This document shows, one piece after another, positions 1 through 11,321 of a DNA stretch of 64,000 bases. Positions within the stretch are counted from its first letter, which is position 1. Each line of letters opens with the position of its first letter. The notes under the pieces were generated by a model. The model was not told where the DNA came from, ran no database searches, and saw only the letters and a list, made by a program, of their open reading frames with translations. The position numbers and the translations under genes are program-made. This DNA is from Pratylenchus scribneri (Eukaryota; Nematoda; Chromadorea; Rhabditida; Pratylenchidae): NCBI GenBank assembly GCA_030063045.1, contig JAQSEB010000021.1:1302001-1366000 (forward strand), in the 5' to 3' direction.

Positions 1-455
1 ACATTGATGAGGGATAAAAGAATTAGTCTCCTCTATAAAAATTCCACATTTTAAATTTCATTTACTTTATTTAATTGATGAAATAATATTCAAATATGTG
101 CCATAGGCATTTTCCCATTCATCTCATCAGCAAATTTTCCATTTTTTAATCTGGGTATTGGCATTTGATGATTATGAAATTCTCCGTTTTTAATTTAGAA
201 TTGGACATTCTTCTTTCTCAAAAATGATTCCATTTTAGCCCAAATAACCAGTCTTCTTCATTGTAAAGGACGCGAATATAAAAATAGATTTCACTTATCA
301 TGCCTTAATAAAAAATAATGAATTATGCTCATATTTTTATTCAATCCGCATTTAAAATTCATTTCAAAATATATTATTTAAGAATGAAATTTTCATTTAT
401 TAATAAATAAATTAATTTAATTTAGAGAAAAAATAAATCGGTAAATTTAATAAAA
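1..455. other. AT-rich upstream region of the first SPRY gene
   Basis: No coding exon is visible. Positions about 80-260 resemble 52320-52470 and, more weakly, 42050-42180, so this flank belongs to the duplicated SPRY-gene neighbourhood. A pyrimidine-rich AG near 425 could be a trans-splice acceptor for the gene starting at 456. Confidence 0.5.
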
Positions 456-1775
456 ATGGAACAACTAATCAAACAAAAAATCATTGAATTGCAAAATGAA
501 AATGAGAAATTAAAAGAAGAAAAGAAAAAAGAAATTAGCCAAATGAATGGAGAAATTGTTGGACTTAAAAGGAAAATTGTTGAAGTGGTAGAAGAAAATT
601 GTGAATTCAAAGAAAAGATAGCAAAAATTGATGTTTATATGAAGAAAGTAGGTTAATTTATAAATATATTTAAATATTATTTTAATTATTTTAAATTTTT
701 TTTTTAGAAAAAACTTTCAATTCCTTATCATGTATTACCGGCTGAATTGATGAATGAATTTTTTGAATCATTGCCAGTTGAAAATGCTTTTGGTCTTCTG
801 GCCAAAATGCCAAATGGTCTTTTGGCCAGAAATGTTCAAAAAATGATCAACGGCATTAAAAAGGTGAAATATTTATAGGAAATTAAATTTAATAATGAAT
901 TTTGCAGGCAATGAAGAACAATAAATTGAATGAGGATAATTGTGGACCAGATTTGACCATTTCCGAGGGAGGATTAGTTGTAAAGCATTCTGGCCCAAAT
1001 GGTAAAAATTGTCTTATTATTTATATATTTAATTATTATTTTCAGAGTGGAATTCTATTCGAGCTGTTTTACCAATTCCAACTTTCACTTTGAATGCAAT
1101 CAATAAACCAACAATTGTATTCTACTTTGAAATAGAAATTCTCGCCATTAATGGGTAATTAATTTGGTTTTACATTTTTATTTAGAAATTATAAATTTTA
1201 CAAAATTTGTTTTCTTAAAAATTTAGAACAAGCTTAAAATTATTTTTATCATTTTCAAACGAAATAAATTCATTTATCAAAATTCTAATTGATCAATAAT
1301 TTATTCATTATACAGGGTTAGTGTTGGCATTGGATTTTGTGATCAACAATTTCCATTGCAAGGCAAAGGAATTGGACATGAGAACAATTCAATTGGAATT
1401 TGGCACAAAAATGAAATTTGGATTGATGGATCTTGGACAAAAATTGGAAATGACTCTGAAGAATTCATCAAAGGAGATTTTGTTGGCCTCGGAATAATCC
1501 ATCGTTCAAATTCCAAAATAGAATGTTTTACTACTTGGAATGGCCAATTGTTAGGTAAAATAATTGAAATTTAATAAAATATTTATATTAGAGAAAAAAT
1601 ATAACAAAGTATTCTATAAACTAATTCAAATTCAGGGAAGACCGAATTGCCATCAAAATTCATTACAATGCAATTGTTCCCCGCTGTCGATTTATTCTAT
1701 GCTGATGATTCGATCCGAGCAAATTTTATGAAGGAATCGTGGCAATTCAAGGAATTCGGAAGTGTCCTTGTATAA
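456..1775 (+). CDS. Coiled-coil + F-box-like + SPRY protein (intact, 6 exons)
   Basis: Exons are 456-647, 708-863, 908-1001, 1046-1154, 1316-1554 and 1636-1775. All introns are GT-AG and the joined frame stays open for 309 residues. Exon 1 is a Lys/Glu-rich coiled coil of about 64 residues. Exon 2 carries a leucine-rich block (LPAELMNEFFESLP...LLARNVQKMI) with the hydrophobic spacing of an F-box. Exons 4-6 form a SPRY domain: GIGFCDQ, IDG, GDFVGLGI, TWNGQLLG, then LFPAV...SIRANF near the C-terminus. F-box/SPRY proteins usually act as substrate adaptors for SCF ubiquitin ligases, but no Skp1-binding proof exists here and the F-box call is tentative. No signal peptide is seen. The ATG follows a TTTAATTTAG site about 30 bp upstream that may be a trans-splice acceptor. 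Paralogs lie at 6.6, 9.9, 12.3, 52.9 and 55.2 kb. Confidence 0.8.
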
Positions 1776-2544
1776 GAATTTGGCAATAATACTGGCAAGA
1801 AAAATAAAATAATTAGGATGGATGAATCAATCAACTTAATTCCCATTTCCCATACAATTATTTATTTAATTTATTCAATTTAATTTTTGAAGGAAATGAA
1901 CATAAATTCATTAAGATTCACTTATTTTATTTTTGATTCATTTAAATATTTCAATTTCGGATAAAAATAAACACATAAATGTTTACTGCTTTCATTTAAT
2001 GAATATTGGGCCTTTAGTAACAAATAAAGAACAATTAAACTTTTTGCTATTTTAAATTTCTTTGATTAAATTCTATAAAATATAGCGCTGAATGGAATTT
2101 TTTTGATTTGATTTGGTAAGATTCTAAATTAAATATTTCTGAGCCAAAGATCACCAAATTAATTCAAATGTTTTGCCGATGGCAATTTTCCCAAACATTT
2201 CAATCAAATTCAAACAGACAATTGAGAATAAAAGCGGATTAATGAATTTTGTATCATTCTACAAATTTTAGAAAAATTCCTTATTATAAAATGCACATTG
2301 TAACTTTTTTGATTGGCTGGGAAATTTACATTAGGCAAAACAATTTTTGAATTTTTCATTCATTCATTTTGGGCAAAGTTCCAAAATGGGGATTTTAGAA
2401 TTGCCTCCTTTCAAATTTCCTCCATTGTTGATTTTCATTTGGTATGTAAATATTAATAAATGTCATTTTTCCCCATGAAAAAATTGAGAAATTCTTCTTT
2501 TTTTTTGATTTATGAGTACAAAATTCAATAAAATTTATAATTTG
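1776..2544. other. AT-rich intergenic region
   Basis: No exon, RNA gene or clear repeat was recognised. It is flanked by an intact SPRY gene and a SPRY terminal-exon remnant. Confidence 0.5.
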
Positions 2545-2622
2545 TTAGCGATTCAATTCGCTTGAACTTTGGAAAAAGAAGAATGGAAATTCAAAAAATT
2601 CGGAAGTTTCTTTCTTGAATAA
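2545..2622 (+). pseudogene. Remnant of a SPRY terminal exon
   Basis: The segment reads like the family's last exon (DSIRLNFGK, then EEWKFKKFGS and LE plus stop) but needs a frame change between the two parts. No other exons of this copy are present, so it is a decayed duplicate. Confidence 0.6.
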
Positions 2623-2639
2623 GAATTTGAGAGGCAAAA

Positions 2640-2790
2640 AACGCAGATGGATCCATCGGTGCTAGGTCATCTCCACAATTCTGCAATTATGGGCGTTTTC
2701 AACTATAATAAATCGGAAACCGGTTTTAGACCCCTAAAACCTTATACCATTTTGTAGATCTCATCGAGGCGCATCGAATTTAGATAAAAG
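2640..2790. repeat. Fragment of a dispersed CCGGTTT-type repeat
   Basis: It contains AAACCGGTTTTAG and a segment resembling phrases in the repeats at 22.6 kb and 61.5 kb (taccatt, then a cgaggcgcatcgaa-like phrase). It is too short to classify. Confidence 0.35.
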
Positions 2791-2973
2791 TTCAAAAAAG
2801 ATATTAAATGAAAATAAAGCATGAAATTAAATAAATGGATCAATCTTCTTTTTTTTTGGTGTCGAATTGGATGATCATTCAAAGAAGGAATAAATTAAAT
2901 GATAAAATTTATTGGAAATAAATGATTGGTCCATATTCATTTTTTTGCCTTCCTTGTCATATTTGCCAAATTC

Positions 2974-3113
2974 TTATTCAAGGACACTTCTGAATTCTTT
3001 GAATTGCCATTCTTCTTTCACGAAATTTGAGCGGATTGAATCTCCAGCAAAGTATAAACTGACAGCGGGGAAAAATTGTATTGTGTTGAATTTTGACGGC
3101 AATTCGGTCTTCC
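2974..3113 (-). pseudogene. Isolated intact-looking last exon of a SPRY gene
   Basis: On the minus strand this is a 140-nt exon with acceptor CAG, an open frame (GKTELPSKF, LYFAGDSIRSNF, EEWQFKEF) and a TAA stop. It has the same length as the last exon of the intact paralogs. The SPRY core exon that should lie just upstream (above 3200) is absent; a fold-back element begins near 3291. The copy was probably truncated by that insertion or by incomplete duplication. Confidence 0.7.
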
Positions 3114-3290
3114 CTGAATTTGAATTCAACTCAATTTATGTCAATAAAAAGAGGAATTTTTTCTGCATCAGAATTTTTAATTTTCATCTTTTTTAATTAA
3201 TTTTATTTGGTATAATGATTTTATTTAATTATTTTATCATTAAATTCCATGATTTTGCTTTTTTTGTTGCACTATTTCGCTGCAGAGAAA

Positions 3291-4257
3291 AAAAAATCGC
3301 TGGCGTGTCTCGCAGAGTTTTCAAATTACGCGGGTATGCATTATTTAAAAAACGCAAATGGTTGCATTATTTAAAAAACGCAAATGGTTGCATTATTTAA
3401 AAAACGCAAATGGTTGCATTATTTAAAAAACGCAAATTTTTTGATTTATAACATTCCAGTGGAGCGCGGAAGTCAAAAAGGAGATGCGGGGGATTAAGCC
3501 GGATATAGGGGGATTAAGGAGGATTAAGGGGGGTTGGGGTTAAGCCCCGAAATGGATGGGAAATGGTCCGGAATGCCACTGGAAGGTCGGGAAGTGGGAT
3601 GAAGGCCCTAAAAGTGCGCGGGATATATCCGGATATAGGGGGATTAAGGTTGATATAGGAGAGATTAAGCTAGATTAAGCTTAGTTATGGGCTATAGGGT
3701 CTAGGGTTCGAAGCATAGGAATCTCGTCAAGCCGGAACAAAACAGCCAAATCCGGCGCGCGCCCATGTATTTCGGGGCTTAACCACCCTTATTCCTCTTT
3801 AATCCCCCTATATTCGGCTTAATCTCGTACACTCTCCGACCTCTGTTACACTTCCCTGACCTTCCAGTGGCCTTCCGGGCCATTTCACATGCATTTCGGA
3901 GCTTAATCCCCGTTAATCCTCCTTAATCCCCCTATATCCGGATATATCCCGCGCACTTTCAGGGCCTTCGTTCCACTTCACGACCTTCCAGTGGCCTTCC
4001 GGACCATTTCCCATGCATTTCGGGGCTTAACCCCCTTAATCCTCTTTAATCCCCTATATCCGGCTTAATCCCGCGCATCTCCTTTTTGACTTCCGCGCAC
4101 CACTGAAATGTTATAAATCAAAAAATTTGCGTTTTTTTTAAATAATGCAACAAATTTGCGTTTTTTTAAATAATGCAACAATTTGCGTTTTTATCATTTT
4201 TTTAAATAATGCGAAGGCACCTCAAATTATTTTGAAAACTTGCGAGACACGCTGGCG
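3291..4257. mobile_element. Long fold-back (inverted-repeat) element
   Basis: The two ends are inverted copies. The left reads GTGTCTCGCAGAGTTTTCAAA and the right ends TTTGAAAACTTGCGAGACAC. Inside each arm come several units of gcattatttaaaaaacgcaaa (inverted on the right), then a block around TTATAACATT and GCGGAAGTCAAAAAGGAGAT. Towards the centre (about 3740) both arms carry GGATTAAG / GCCGGATATAGG repeats. Arms are roughly 450 bp each. No transposase ORF is present, so this is non-autonomous. The taatccggcttaatcccc phrase is shared with the composite repeats at 15.5-16.8 and 20-20.6 kb. Confidence 0.75.
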
Positions 4258-4552
4258 GGACTCGCTGGCGGAAATCGCGCTATGTAACCACACATCCCGC
4301 CAGCGGAAAAACACCGGGCGATTTTCGGTCGAGCGATTCGGTCGGAGTGGTCACATAAGAAAATCGCCGGCTGTCAGCGATTTTCCGCCCAGCGAGACTC
4401 GCTGGGCGATTCGGTCGGCGTGGTCACATAGAAGACCAGCGATTTTCAGTCGAGCGTTTTCAGCTGGCGATTCTCGTTCCTATGTAACCACAAAAAAAAG
4501 TCTCGCAGCGGAAAATCGCGGCGGAAAATCGCGCTATATGACCGAAGGGTAA
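4258..4552. repeat. GC-rich short-repeat block next to the fold-back element
   Basis: The block repeats phrases such as CTATGTAACCACA, TCGGTCGGAGTGGTCACATA and GCGATTTTC in both orientations. It opens a 135-codon frame, but that frame also runs through low-complexity repeat and has no recognisable domain. It is probably part of, or a second element beside, the fold-back transposon. Confidence 0.5.
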
Positions 4553-4974
4553 GATTTGTGAAGGGCCAAATCATCATCAAAAATTTCCTCCGTTTTTGAT
4601 CCTATCTTCTTTTTTCTATTCAATTCCATTTATGCAATATTGATGCCGCCTTTTTCCCGATGGCAAAGATGAGAGGCTCTTATTGTAATTTTTGATTTAT
4701 GAATATAAAATACAATACCCTTTCCCCAATATTTTCTCATAAATAATTTTATGGAAAACTTGCCTCCACCCCTTGCAAAAAATTTCATCATTTTTCTTCA
4801 TTATTTACCCCATGTTGGCCTTCTTTGATTTTTAAAAAAAAATTTGTTCAATTTCTCTAATTCATTTTATTTTATTTGATCAAAATTCAATTCAAGAGAT
4901 TCAGAAGAAAATTATCATAAATATTCAGGAAAATTAAAAATAATTCAAAAGAAAATAAATAAAGTCGAGAAAAA
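4553..4974. other. AT-rich spacer
   Basis: No gene or clear repeat recognised. Confidence 0.4.
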
Positions 4975-5275
4975 TGAATCAACAAAATGAAGAAAAAAAA
5001 TAGCAGAAAAGAGAAAAATGATGGAGAATAGAAAAATTTAAGAAAAAAGGTAAAATTATTTGAAATAGAATTTTGGATGGATTTTTAAAAAATTAAAACT
5101 ATTTTCAGTTGTCAAAATCATCAATTCATCGTTATGGATTACCGAATGAATTGCTTAAAAAATTGTTTATCTCATTAACCTTGGAAAATTCTTTTGGTCT
5201 TCTTGCCAAAATTCCAAATGTCCGTTTGGCCAGAAATGTTCAAAAATGATAAATTGCATTAAAAAAAACCTTTAT
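4975..5275 (+). pseudogene. Decayed N-terminal part of an F-box-like/SPRY gene
   Basis: It starts like the coiled-coil paralogs (MNQQNEE) but meets a stop after ten codons. After an intron-like gap, the F-box-like exon is readable (LPNELLKKLFISLTLENSFGL, then LARNVQK), with a 1-bp loss near 5247 that shifts the frame. The SPRY exons are absent downstream. Region 5420-5560 is also duplicated near 9330-9450. Confidence 0.7.
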
Positions 5276-5850
5276 AACCAAATATCTTTATTCAAAAATG
5301 AATAGTTATCAAGTAAAAATATGGAATTATTACATTTTTTAATTGTGAAAAATGTAATCATTTTTGTTAAATTTTTGTTAATTATTTAATTTTCGAATAA
5401 ATATTTTAAATGTTGTTATTTGTTATGTTGGAAAATGATGAGGCCATTTTTTTAAATAAATATTATTTTTATTTGATTTATTGTTAATGAATTATTTGAA
5501 TGTTGATTTGATTAAAGCAAAAAATGAATGATGCTGAGATAATTATCATTTAATTTTATTCTAAATTTTATGAACTAAATGATTCATCCATCTATTCATT
5601 GCTCTCAATATAATTAAATATTTAGGGTAAAAAACATTTTATTTTCTATGGTATGTACCAATAATTTAATTCCAATAAATTTTATCATTTAATTTATTGC
5701 ATTTTTGAATGATCATCCAATCCAATTCGACACCAAAAAAAGAAGATGGATCTATTTATTTAATTTCATGTTAAGAATATTTTATTATATTTTTCTTCAA
5801 GCTTTTTTAATTATTTAATTTTGCAAATATATTATAAAATTTATTTTTAC
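5276..5850. other. AT-rich region, duplicated flank
   Basis: No exons are visible. Part of it (about 5420-5580) matches 9330-9470, which shows that non-coding flanks were duplicated with the SPRY genes. Confidence 0.4.
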
Positions 5851-6088
5851 CAAGCAAGTTTCCGTTCAAAATTGCAAAATATTCCATTTTGTCCGTTTGA
5901 TGGACTATGGCAACGCCAACAAAATCCCCTTTCTTGAACCATCCACCATCTTCCCCGAATTTGTGAAAGATTCCTTCAATTGAAATTCATCTTTGTACCC
6001 AATTCCTATTGAATTTTTCTCCTCTCCAAGCCAGCCTCCTTCCAATAAAAATTGCTGGTCACAAAATCCAATGAAAATGCCACCATAA
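5851..6088 (-). pseudogene. SPRY core exon with frameshift
   Basis: The minus strand reads a SPRY core (FIGFCDQQFLLEGGWLGEE...NSIGIGYKDEF). Then the frame changes and continues as EGIFHKFGEDGGWFKKGDFV and AILNGNLLG before a GT donor. A small indel near the middle breaks the exon. A short upstream piece near 6250-6300 resembles part of the exon-3 motif. No terminal exon follows. Confidence 0.7.
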
Positions 6089-6587
6089 CTAAATAATGCA
6101 TAAATTATTATTCAGCATTTTATTTTTCTAATTATAGACAACAATTTAATAATTATTAATAGTTTTAAAAAATACAAATGTGAACAACAAAAACAACAAA
6201 TTATATTATTTAAAAAGTTGTTTTTTTGTGGTAATATATTATTATTTTTTTTTGGATTATTTGCTGGTGCAGTATGCTTCAAAATGAATAAATCCTCGGG
6301 AATTTTACCATTTTAATTTTATTTAAAAATGATAAATCTAGCATGACTTTATATTTGGAGAAATTTTAAAACTCAAAAAGCTCACATGATGATAATGTGA
6401 AATCGATTTAATATTTATTCAAAATGATTAGTAAATAATGTAAAAAAATAAAAAAAATTTGGATTGAAATTTAAAATTCCTCTTTTTCGTAATAAAGGTT
6501 AAATGGAATGAAAAGTGAATTTAATTTAAAATACATCAAAATAATATTATTTGTTTAGCTTTTTTCTTTTCTGGCCTTTCCAAATTC
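6089..6587. other. AT-rich spacer downstream of the intact minus-strand SPRY gene
   Basis: Apart from the faint exon-3 remnant near 6250-6300, nothing is recognised. Confidence 0.4.
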
Positions 6588-7676
6588 TTATTCAAGAACA
6601 CTTTTGAATTCTTTGTATTGCCATTCTTCTTTCCCAAAATTTGCTTTGATTGACTGTCCAAATGCAAACAATGTGACTGCTGGGAAAAATTGGACATCGG
6701 CAAATTTTTGTGGCAATTCCATCTTCCCTTAATTTATAATATTATTTTTCTCAATTATATTTTTAACATTATCATTTATTAAATTTTTCAATAATTTTAC
6801 CCAATAATTTGTCATTCAGTGTGGCGAAGCATTCTATTTTTGAATTTGGTTTATGTATTATTCCAATCCCAACAAAATCTCCAGGCTTAAAATATTCAAT
6901 CTCATCATCATCAATGTCATTTTCTATTTTAGTTTCTCTTCCATCAATTTCAATTCCTCCTCTGCGATATATTCCAAATGAATTTGTATTTTTCCATCCA
7001 AGCCATTTGTCTTCTAATGGAAATTTTTGATCACAAAACCCAATGAGAATGCTCTCATGCCTGTGAATTAAATTTTTTGGATTATATTGGCCAAAAAGAT
7101 AAATGAATTTTCTGAGAGAAATTTAACTATATTTCTAATATTTTATAAAAGAAATTTTTTATCATTTATAATAAAATTATAAAATGAAATTAGTTTACCA
7201 AAATGGTTTACAGAGAATTTGCATTTCAAAGAAAAAGGCAATTATAGGTTTATTGATGATCCTTAAATTCAATGATGGAATTGAAAAAAAAGCTCGAACG
7301 GATTTCCAATCTAAAAAGAAAAATTAATTTTTGAATTCGATATTTATTTTTTTAAATATTTCTTAATTTAATTTTTTTACCATGATCAATTTGGCCGCAA
7401 TATTTGACGATCGTTCCATCTTCAGAAATTGTCAACATTGATATAAATTCCACTTCATTCCATTTGTTATTTTTCATTGCCTGCAATTCATTATTATTAT
7501 TTTTAGTTGTGTTGAATATAAAAATATTTCACCTCTTTAATGTTATTGACCATTTTCTGAACATTTCTTGCCAAAAGGCCATTTGGCATTTTGGCCAGAA
7601 GAACAAAAGCATTTTCAAATGGCAATGAGCCAAACAATTCATTCATCAATTCGGCAGGAATTCCTTTTGGATTCAT
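6588..7676 (-). CDS. F-box-like + SPRY protein (intact, 5 exons, no coiled coil)
   Basis: Minus-strand exons are 7533-7676, 7381-7480, 7199-7310, 6801-7060 and 6588-6727, giving 251 residues. The first exon begins MNPKGIPAELMNELFGSLP and holds the whole F-box-like block (48 codons), so this paralog type lacks the coiled-coil exon seen at 456. Residues about 125-250 form the SPRY domain: IGFCDQ, WLGWKNTNSFGIY, IDG, GDFVGIGII, KIECFATLN, then FPAVTLFAFGQSIKANFG. Exon phases match the other paralogs exactly. Its function is probably a cytosolic adaptor, as known for F-box/SPRY proteins, but this is inference. It lacks a signal peptide. The upstream DNA matches the divergent promoters at 11.3-12.3 and 54.3-55.2 kb, yet no divergent partner gene remains. 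Confidence 0.8.
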
Positions 7677-8460
7677 TTTTAGAGTTAATGTTGGAAGATA
7701 ATTTAATAGAAATAATTGTTTTGAAATATGAATATCTGCAATATTATGGAATGTTTAATGAAAATTGAGTATCACAATCACAAGATTTGATTTTTTTATC
7801 TTTGATAAAAAATTAAGAGAGCCGAGTATTTTCAATACAATTCAAAAATTGGACAGAAATTTGAAAAATGCAATGCGTAAAAATTGCAAAATTAAGAAAG
7901 TTTTATTGCAAATTCACAGATTATTTTCTATTTGTTTAGGCAATTCAGCAATTTAATTGAGTTCTTTGGGAAAGCCAAACATCACAAAAGAGGAATCAAA
8001 TGTGGACTAAATTAAAATTGAGATGTAATTGCCTTGGGAAAATCGATTGCCTTTGGTAAATTTTCAGAAAATATTTCTCAATCATGACGGAGAGGTGGGT
8101 AGAATGGTGATGAACTTTTTTGACAATTTTGATTGAAGAATGCACTGCAATGATAAAATAAAAATTGAAAATAAGATGGAAATTTAATTGACCTAAATAA
8201 TAAAATGAATAAAGAAGTCATTTTTGCCAATTTCCCATATTCAAAGCTGGGATTGTTGACTTATTTGCCGTTCTCCATCTCCATCCATTTTTTTGTATTC
8301 TTTATGTTATTGTAGATCCCATGCATCCCAATTACACTCATGACTCATTATTCACTGAATAAATTAGTCTATCTCTTGGATGAGTCACAGATTAATTTCA
8401 AAAAATGGAACATTCTTATTTCCCATTATTTCTCAGCCATTTATTTTTCATTTTTTTTTC
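7677..8460. promoter_or_regulatory. Conserved upstream region; orphan half of a divergent promoter
   Basis: Blocks in this region recur in the same order upstream of the paralogs. Examples are AGAGCCGAGTATTTTCAA (7829; also 11449), GGGAAAGCCAAACATCAC...AATCAAATG (7970) and TTTGGTAAATTTTCAGAAAA (8053). Another is a block around GAACATTCTTATTTCCCATT (8410). In the paralogous loci this interval separates two head-to-head genes; here the plus-strand partner is missing. Confidence 0.6.
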
Positions 8461-9916
8461 AAAAATAATCAATTGACTTAAATATTTTAATTTTAGCTAA
8501 ATTTAATACAATAAATTTTTTATTCTACTCTTATATTTAATTCCCTCCATATCCACCTTAATCCCATAGAAAACAATATAAAAATAAGAGATTTTTATTT
8601 ATTTTATACATAAAAATATTGTAAACCATTTTTGGTAAGTGTTGAAACCGGTTTGCACCGGATATAATGCGCGATAATTATTTTTAATGTTTTCGCAATA
8701 TTAAATACTCTATTCGCAATTTTCAATAATTTATTCGCAATTTTCAATACTTTTGAGACAAAAAATCCTATTCGCAAAATTAAATACTCTATTCGCAATT
8801 TTCAATAATTTATTCGCAATTTTAAATATTACTCTTAATTAAAATTTTAATAAAAATTTTTGGAAAAAATTTATTAAAAGATATCACATAAAAAAGATTA
8901 TGAATAATTTTCATTAAATAAATCATAAAAGGATATTAATACATTTCTACTGGAAGGAATCAGGAATGGCGCTCTATTTCTCGATATTAAATTATAAATT
9001 TTCTAAAGAAAAATAATTACAGGTAAATCAATTTTTATTTATACATACCATCAGAAACGTCCTTAATAGGTTAGAATTCCATTGCTATGAAGCAATAATC
9101 TCCAAGCATATCACAATCTAATTAATACAATTTTTTCTTATTCTCCTCAAGAAGATTTTCAGCTCCATCTTCATTTATTCTTGCTTATTGATTTTAGGGT
9201 TAAAGCCCGGATGCCTAGCTGTAGATTACATAAAATTTATTTTATTTAGGATTTATTTGGATTAAAAATAATAAAAACCCGCGGTTTCCATAAAAAAAAA
9301 TGAGCAACAGGAATTTGTTTGGAAAAATCAGTGGCCATTTTTAAAAGAAATATTATTTATATTTGATTTAGTGAATTATTTGATGAATGAAGCAAAAATG
9401 AATGATGATGATCATGAGATGATTTTCATTTAATTTTATTCCAATTTTTTTAAAAGAAATGATTAATCGCCCTCAATAAAATTAAATATTTAAAAAACAT
9501 TTTATTTTTTATGGATTATAATTCATTTGCTTAAATAATATTATAAAATAAATTAGTAAAAAAAGGAAGAAATACATTTATTATTCATCAAATTGATAAA
9601 TAGATGGTGAGTGAAAATTAAATATAATAGTAAATATTGGGATTAGATTGGTTGATAAAATTTTAATTCAAGCCAAATTATGTTAATCAATTTAAAAATT
9701 AAATTTGAACAGAACAAAAATGCTCTCATGGCCATTAATTAAGAGCAGAGAAGATTCATTTCTTCATGAAAATCGATATATTTAAATGGTCTTGATATTA
9801 CATATTTAGGTGAATTTTAAAAAAAGAAGGAAAATTTAAATGTTAAAAAAGTATGAAATTATAAGTGATTGAATTCATCTAAATTTTTGACTTTATCTTC
9901 TTCATCTGACTAATTC
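8461..9916. other. Repeat-bearing intergenic region
   Basis: Between 8690 and 8820 there are about five copies of tattcgcaattttcaa. Positions 9330-9470 duplicate 5420-5580. No exon was found. Confidence 0.45.
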
Positions 9917-11321
9917 TTATTCAAGGATAAGTCCAAATTCTTTGAATTTCCATAGTTCTTTACCAAAGTTCACGCGGATTGATTCGCCAGCAATGGCCAA
10001 AGTGAAAGCCGGAAAAAGTGCAAGATTTTCAAAATTTGGCGGCAAAGCATGTTTCCCTAAAATTAAATTATTAATTCCAAATAATTTTTTTAACCATTTA
10101 ATTATTTAAATTTTCTACTTTTTTAATTTATAACATTTTACCCAACAATTTTCCATTCCAAGTAGCAAAACATTCTATTTGTGAATTTGGCTGATTGATT
10201 ATACCAATGCCGACAAAATCCCCTTTTTTGAAAAAGTCATCGTCATTTTTATTTTCAAAATAGGTATTAGATCCATCAATATGTATTTGCTCTTTTCGAT
10301 CAATTCCAATTGAATTTGAATTATTTTTACATCCAAGCCATTCGCGTTCCAATGTAAATTGTTTTTCACAAAATCCAATTTCAATGGAGTTAGCTCTGAA
10401 TGATGCAATAATTATTGGTCAAGAATTATCATTATTAATGATTTTATTTCGTATTACGCCTTTTGCGGACTCGCCATTTTCGAATGAAACGATTTGGTGA
10501 CGCTGACGGCAAAATTGATAAAGAATTTTTTTTTCTTTGCATTTTATTAGACATAAAATTATCTACAAATTGACATCAAAAGCTTTGACAAATGTTGATT
10601 AATAATTGAGTTATGACCAAATTGCGTTTTTGTGCCGTTTTTTGGCCATAACTCGGTGAATACTCAATTTAGGTCAAAGCTTTTGAGTCATTTTGTAGAT
10701 AATTTTATGTCTAATAAAATGCAAAAAAAATCTTTATCAACTTTACCGTCAGCGTCACCAAACCGTTTCATCCGAAAATGGCGGGACCGCAAAAGGCGAC
10801 TAGACTTTTATTTCTTTGAGAAATTTTAAAAGGCAATAAATTTAAAATCATTATTTTCTTGTAATATTATAAAAACAATTAATTACCCAATTTTATTAAG
10901 AATTTCTATTTCAAAATAGGAAGCAATTATTTTTCCATTGATAATCTTCAAATTTAATGAAGGAATTGGCAAAACGGCACGAATAATATTTGGTTCTTCA
11001 AAATAATAATTAAATTTTTCCAATTTTTAATTTTACCATCATCTTGGCCTGAATGCTTGGTTGCATGTCCATCTTCGAAAATTTCCAAATTAGGCCCACA
11101 ATCCTCTCCATTTAATTTATTGTTTCTCATTGCCTGAAATAATTGGATAATATTTCAATTTCCTATAAATATTTCACCTCTCTAATGCTTTTTATCATTT
11201 TTTGAATATTTCTAGCCAAAAGGCCATTTGGCATTTTGGCAAGAAGACAAAAAGCATTCCCAAATGGCATTGAGTCATACAATTCATTCATTAATTCGGC
11301 TGGCATTACTTTCGGACCCAT
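9917..11321 (-). CDS. F-box-like + SPRY protein (intact, 5 exons)
   Basis: Minus-strand exons are 11178-11321, 11037-11133, 10887-10995, 10142-10395 and 9917-10056, giving 247 residues. It begins MGPKVMPAELMNELYDSMP, with LLARNIQKMIKSIRE closing the F-box-like exon. The SPRY domain shows EIGFCEKQF, EWLGCKNNSNSIGIDRK, HIDG, GDFVGIGII, CFATWNGKLLG and, in the last exon, LFPAFTLAIAGESIRVNFGK. Intron 3 is about 490 bp because it holds a fold-back MITE (about 10455-10802); splice sites around it remain intact. It faces the plus-strand paralog at 12252 across about 930 bp, so both may be driven from one shared region. A role as a ubiquitin-ligase adaptor is inferred from domain type only. Confidence 0.8.
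10455..10802. mobile_element. Fold-back MITE inside an intron (family 1)
   Basis: The ends are inverted: left GCCTTTTGCGGACTCGCC, right GGCGGGACCGCAAAAGGC. The arms continue inward through AAACGATTTGGTGACGCTGA and a stretch around ttatggc / gccataa, giving one long hairpin of about 340 bp. Related copies lie at 24150-24462 and 51798-52128. There is no coding capacity. Confidence 0.7.
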
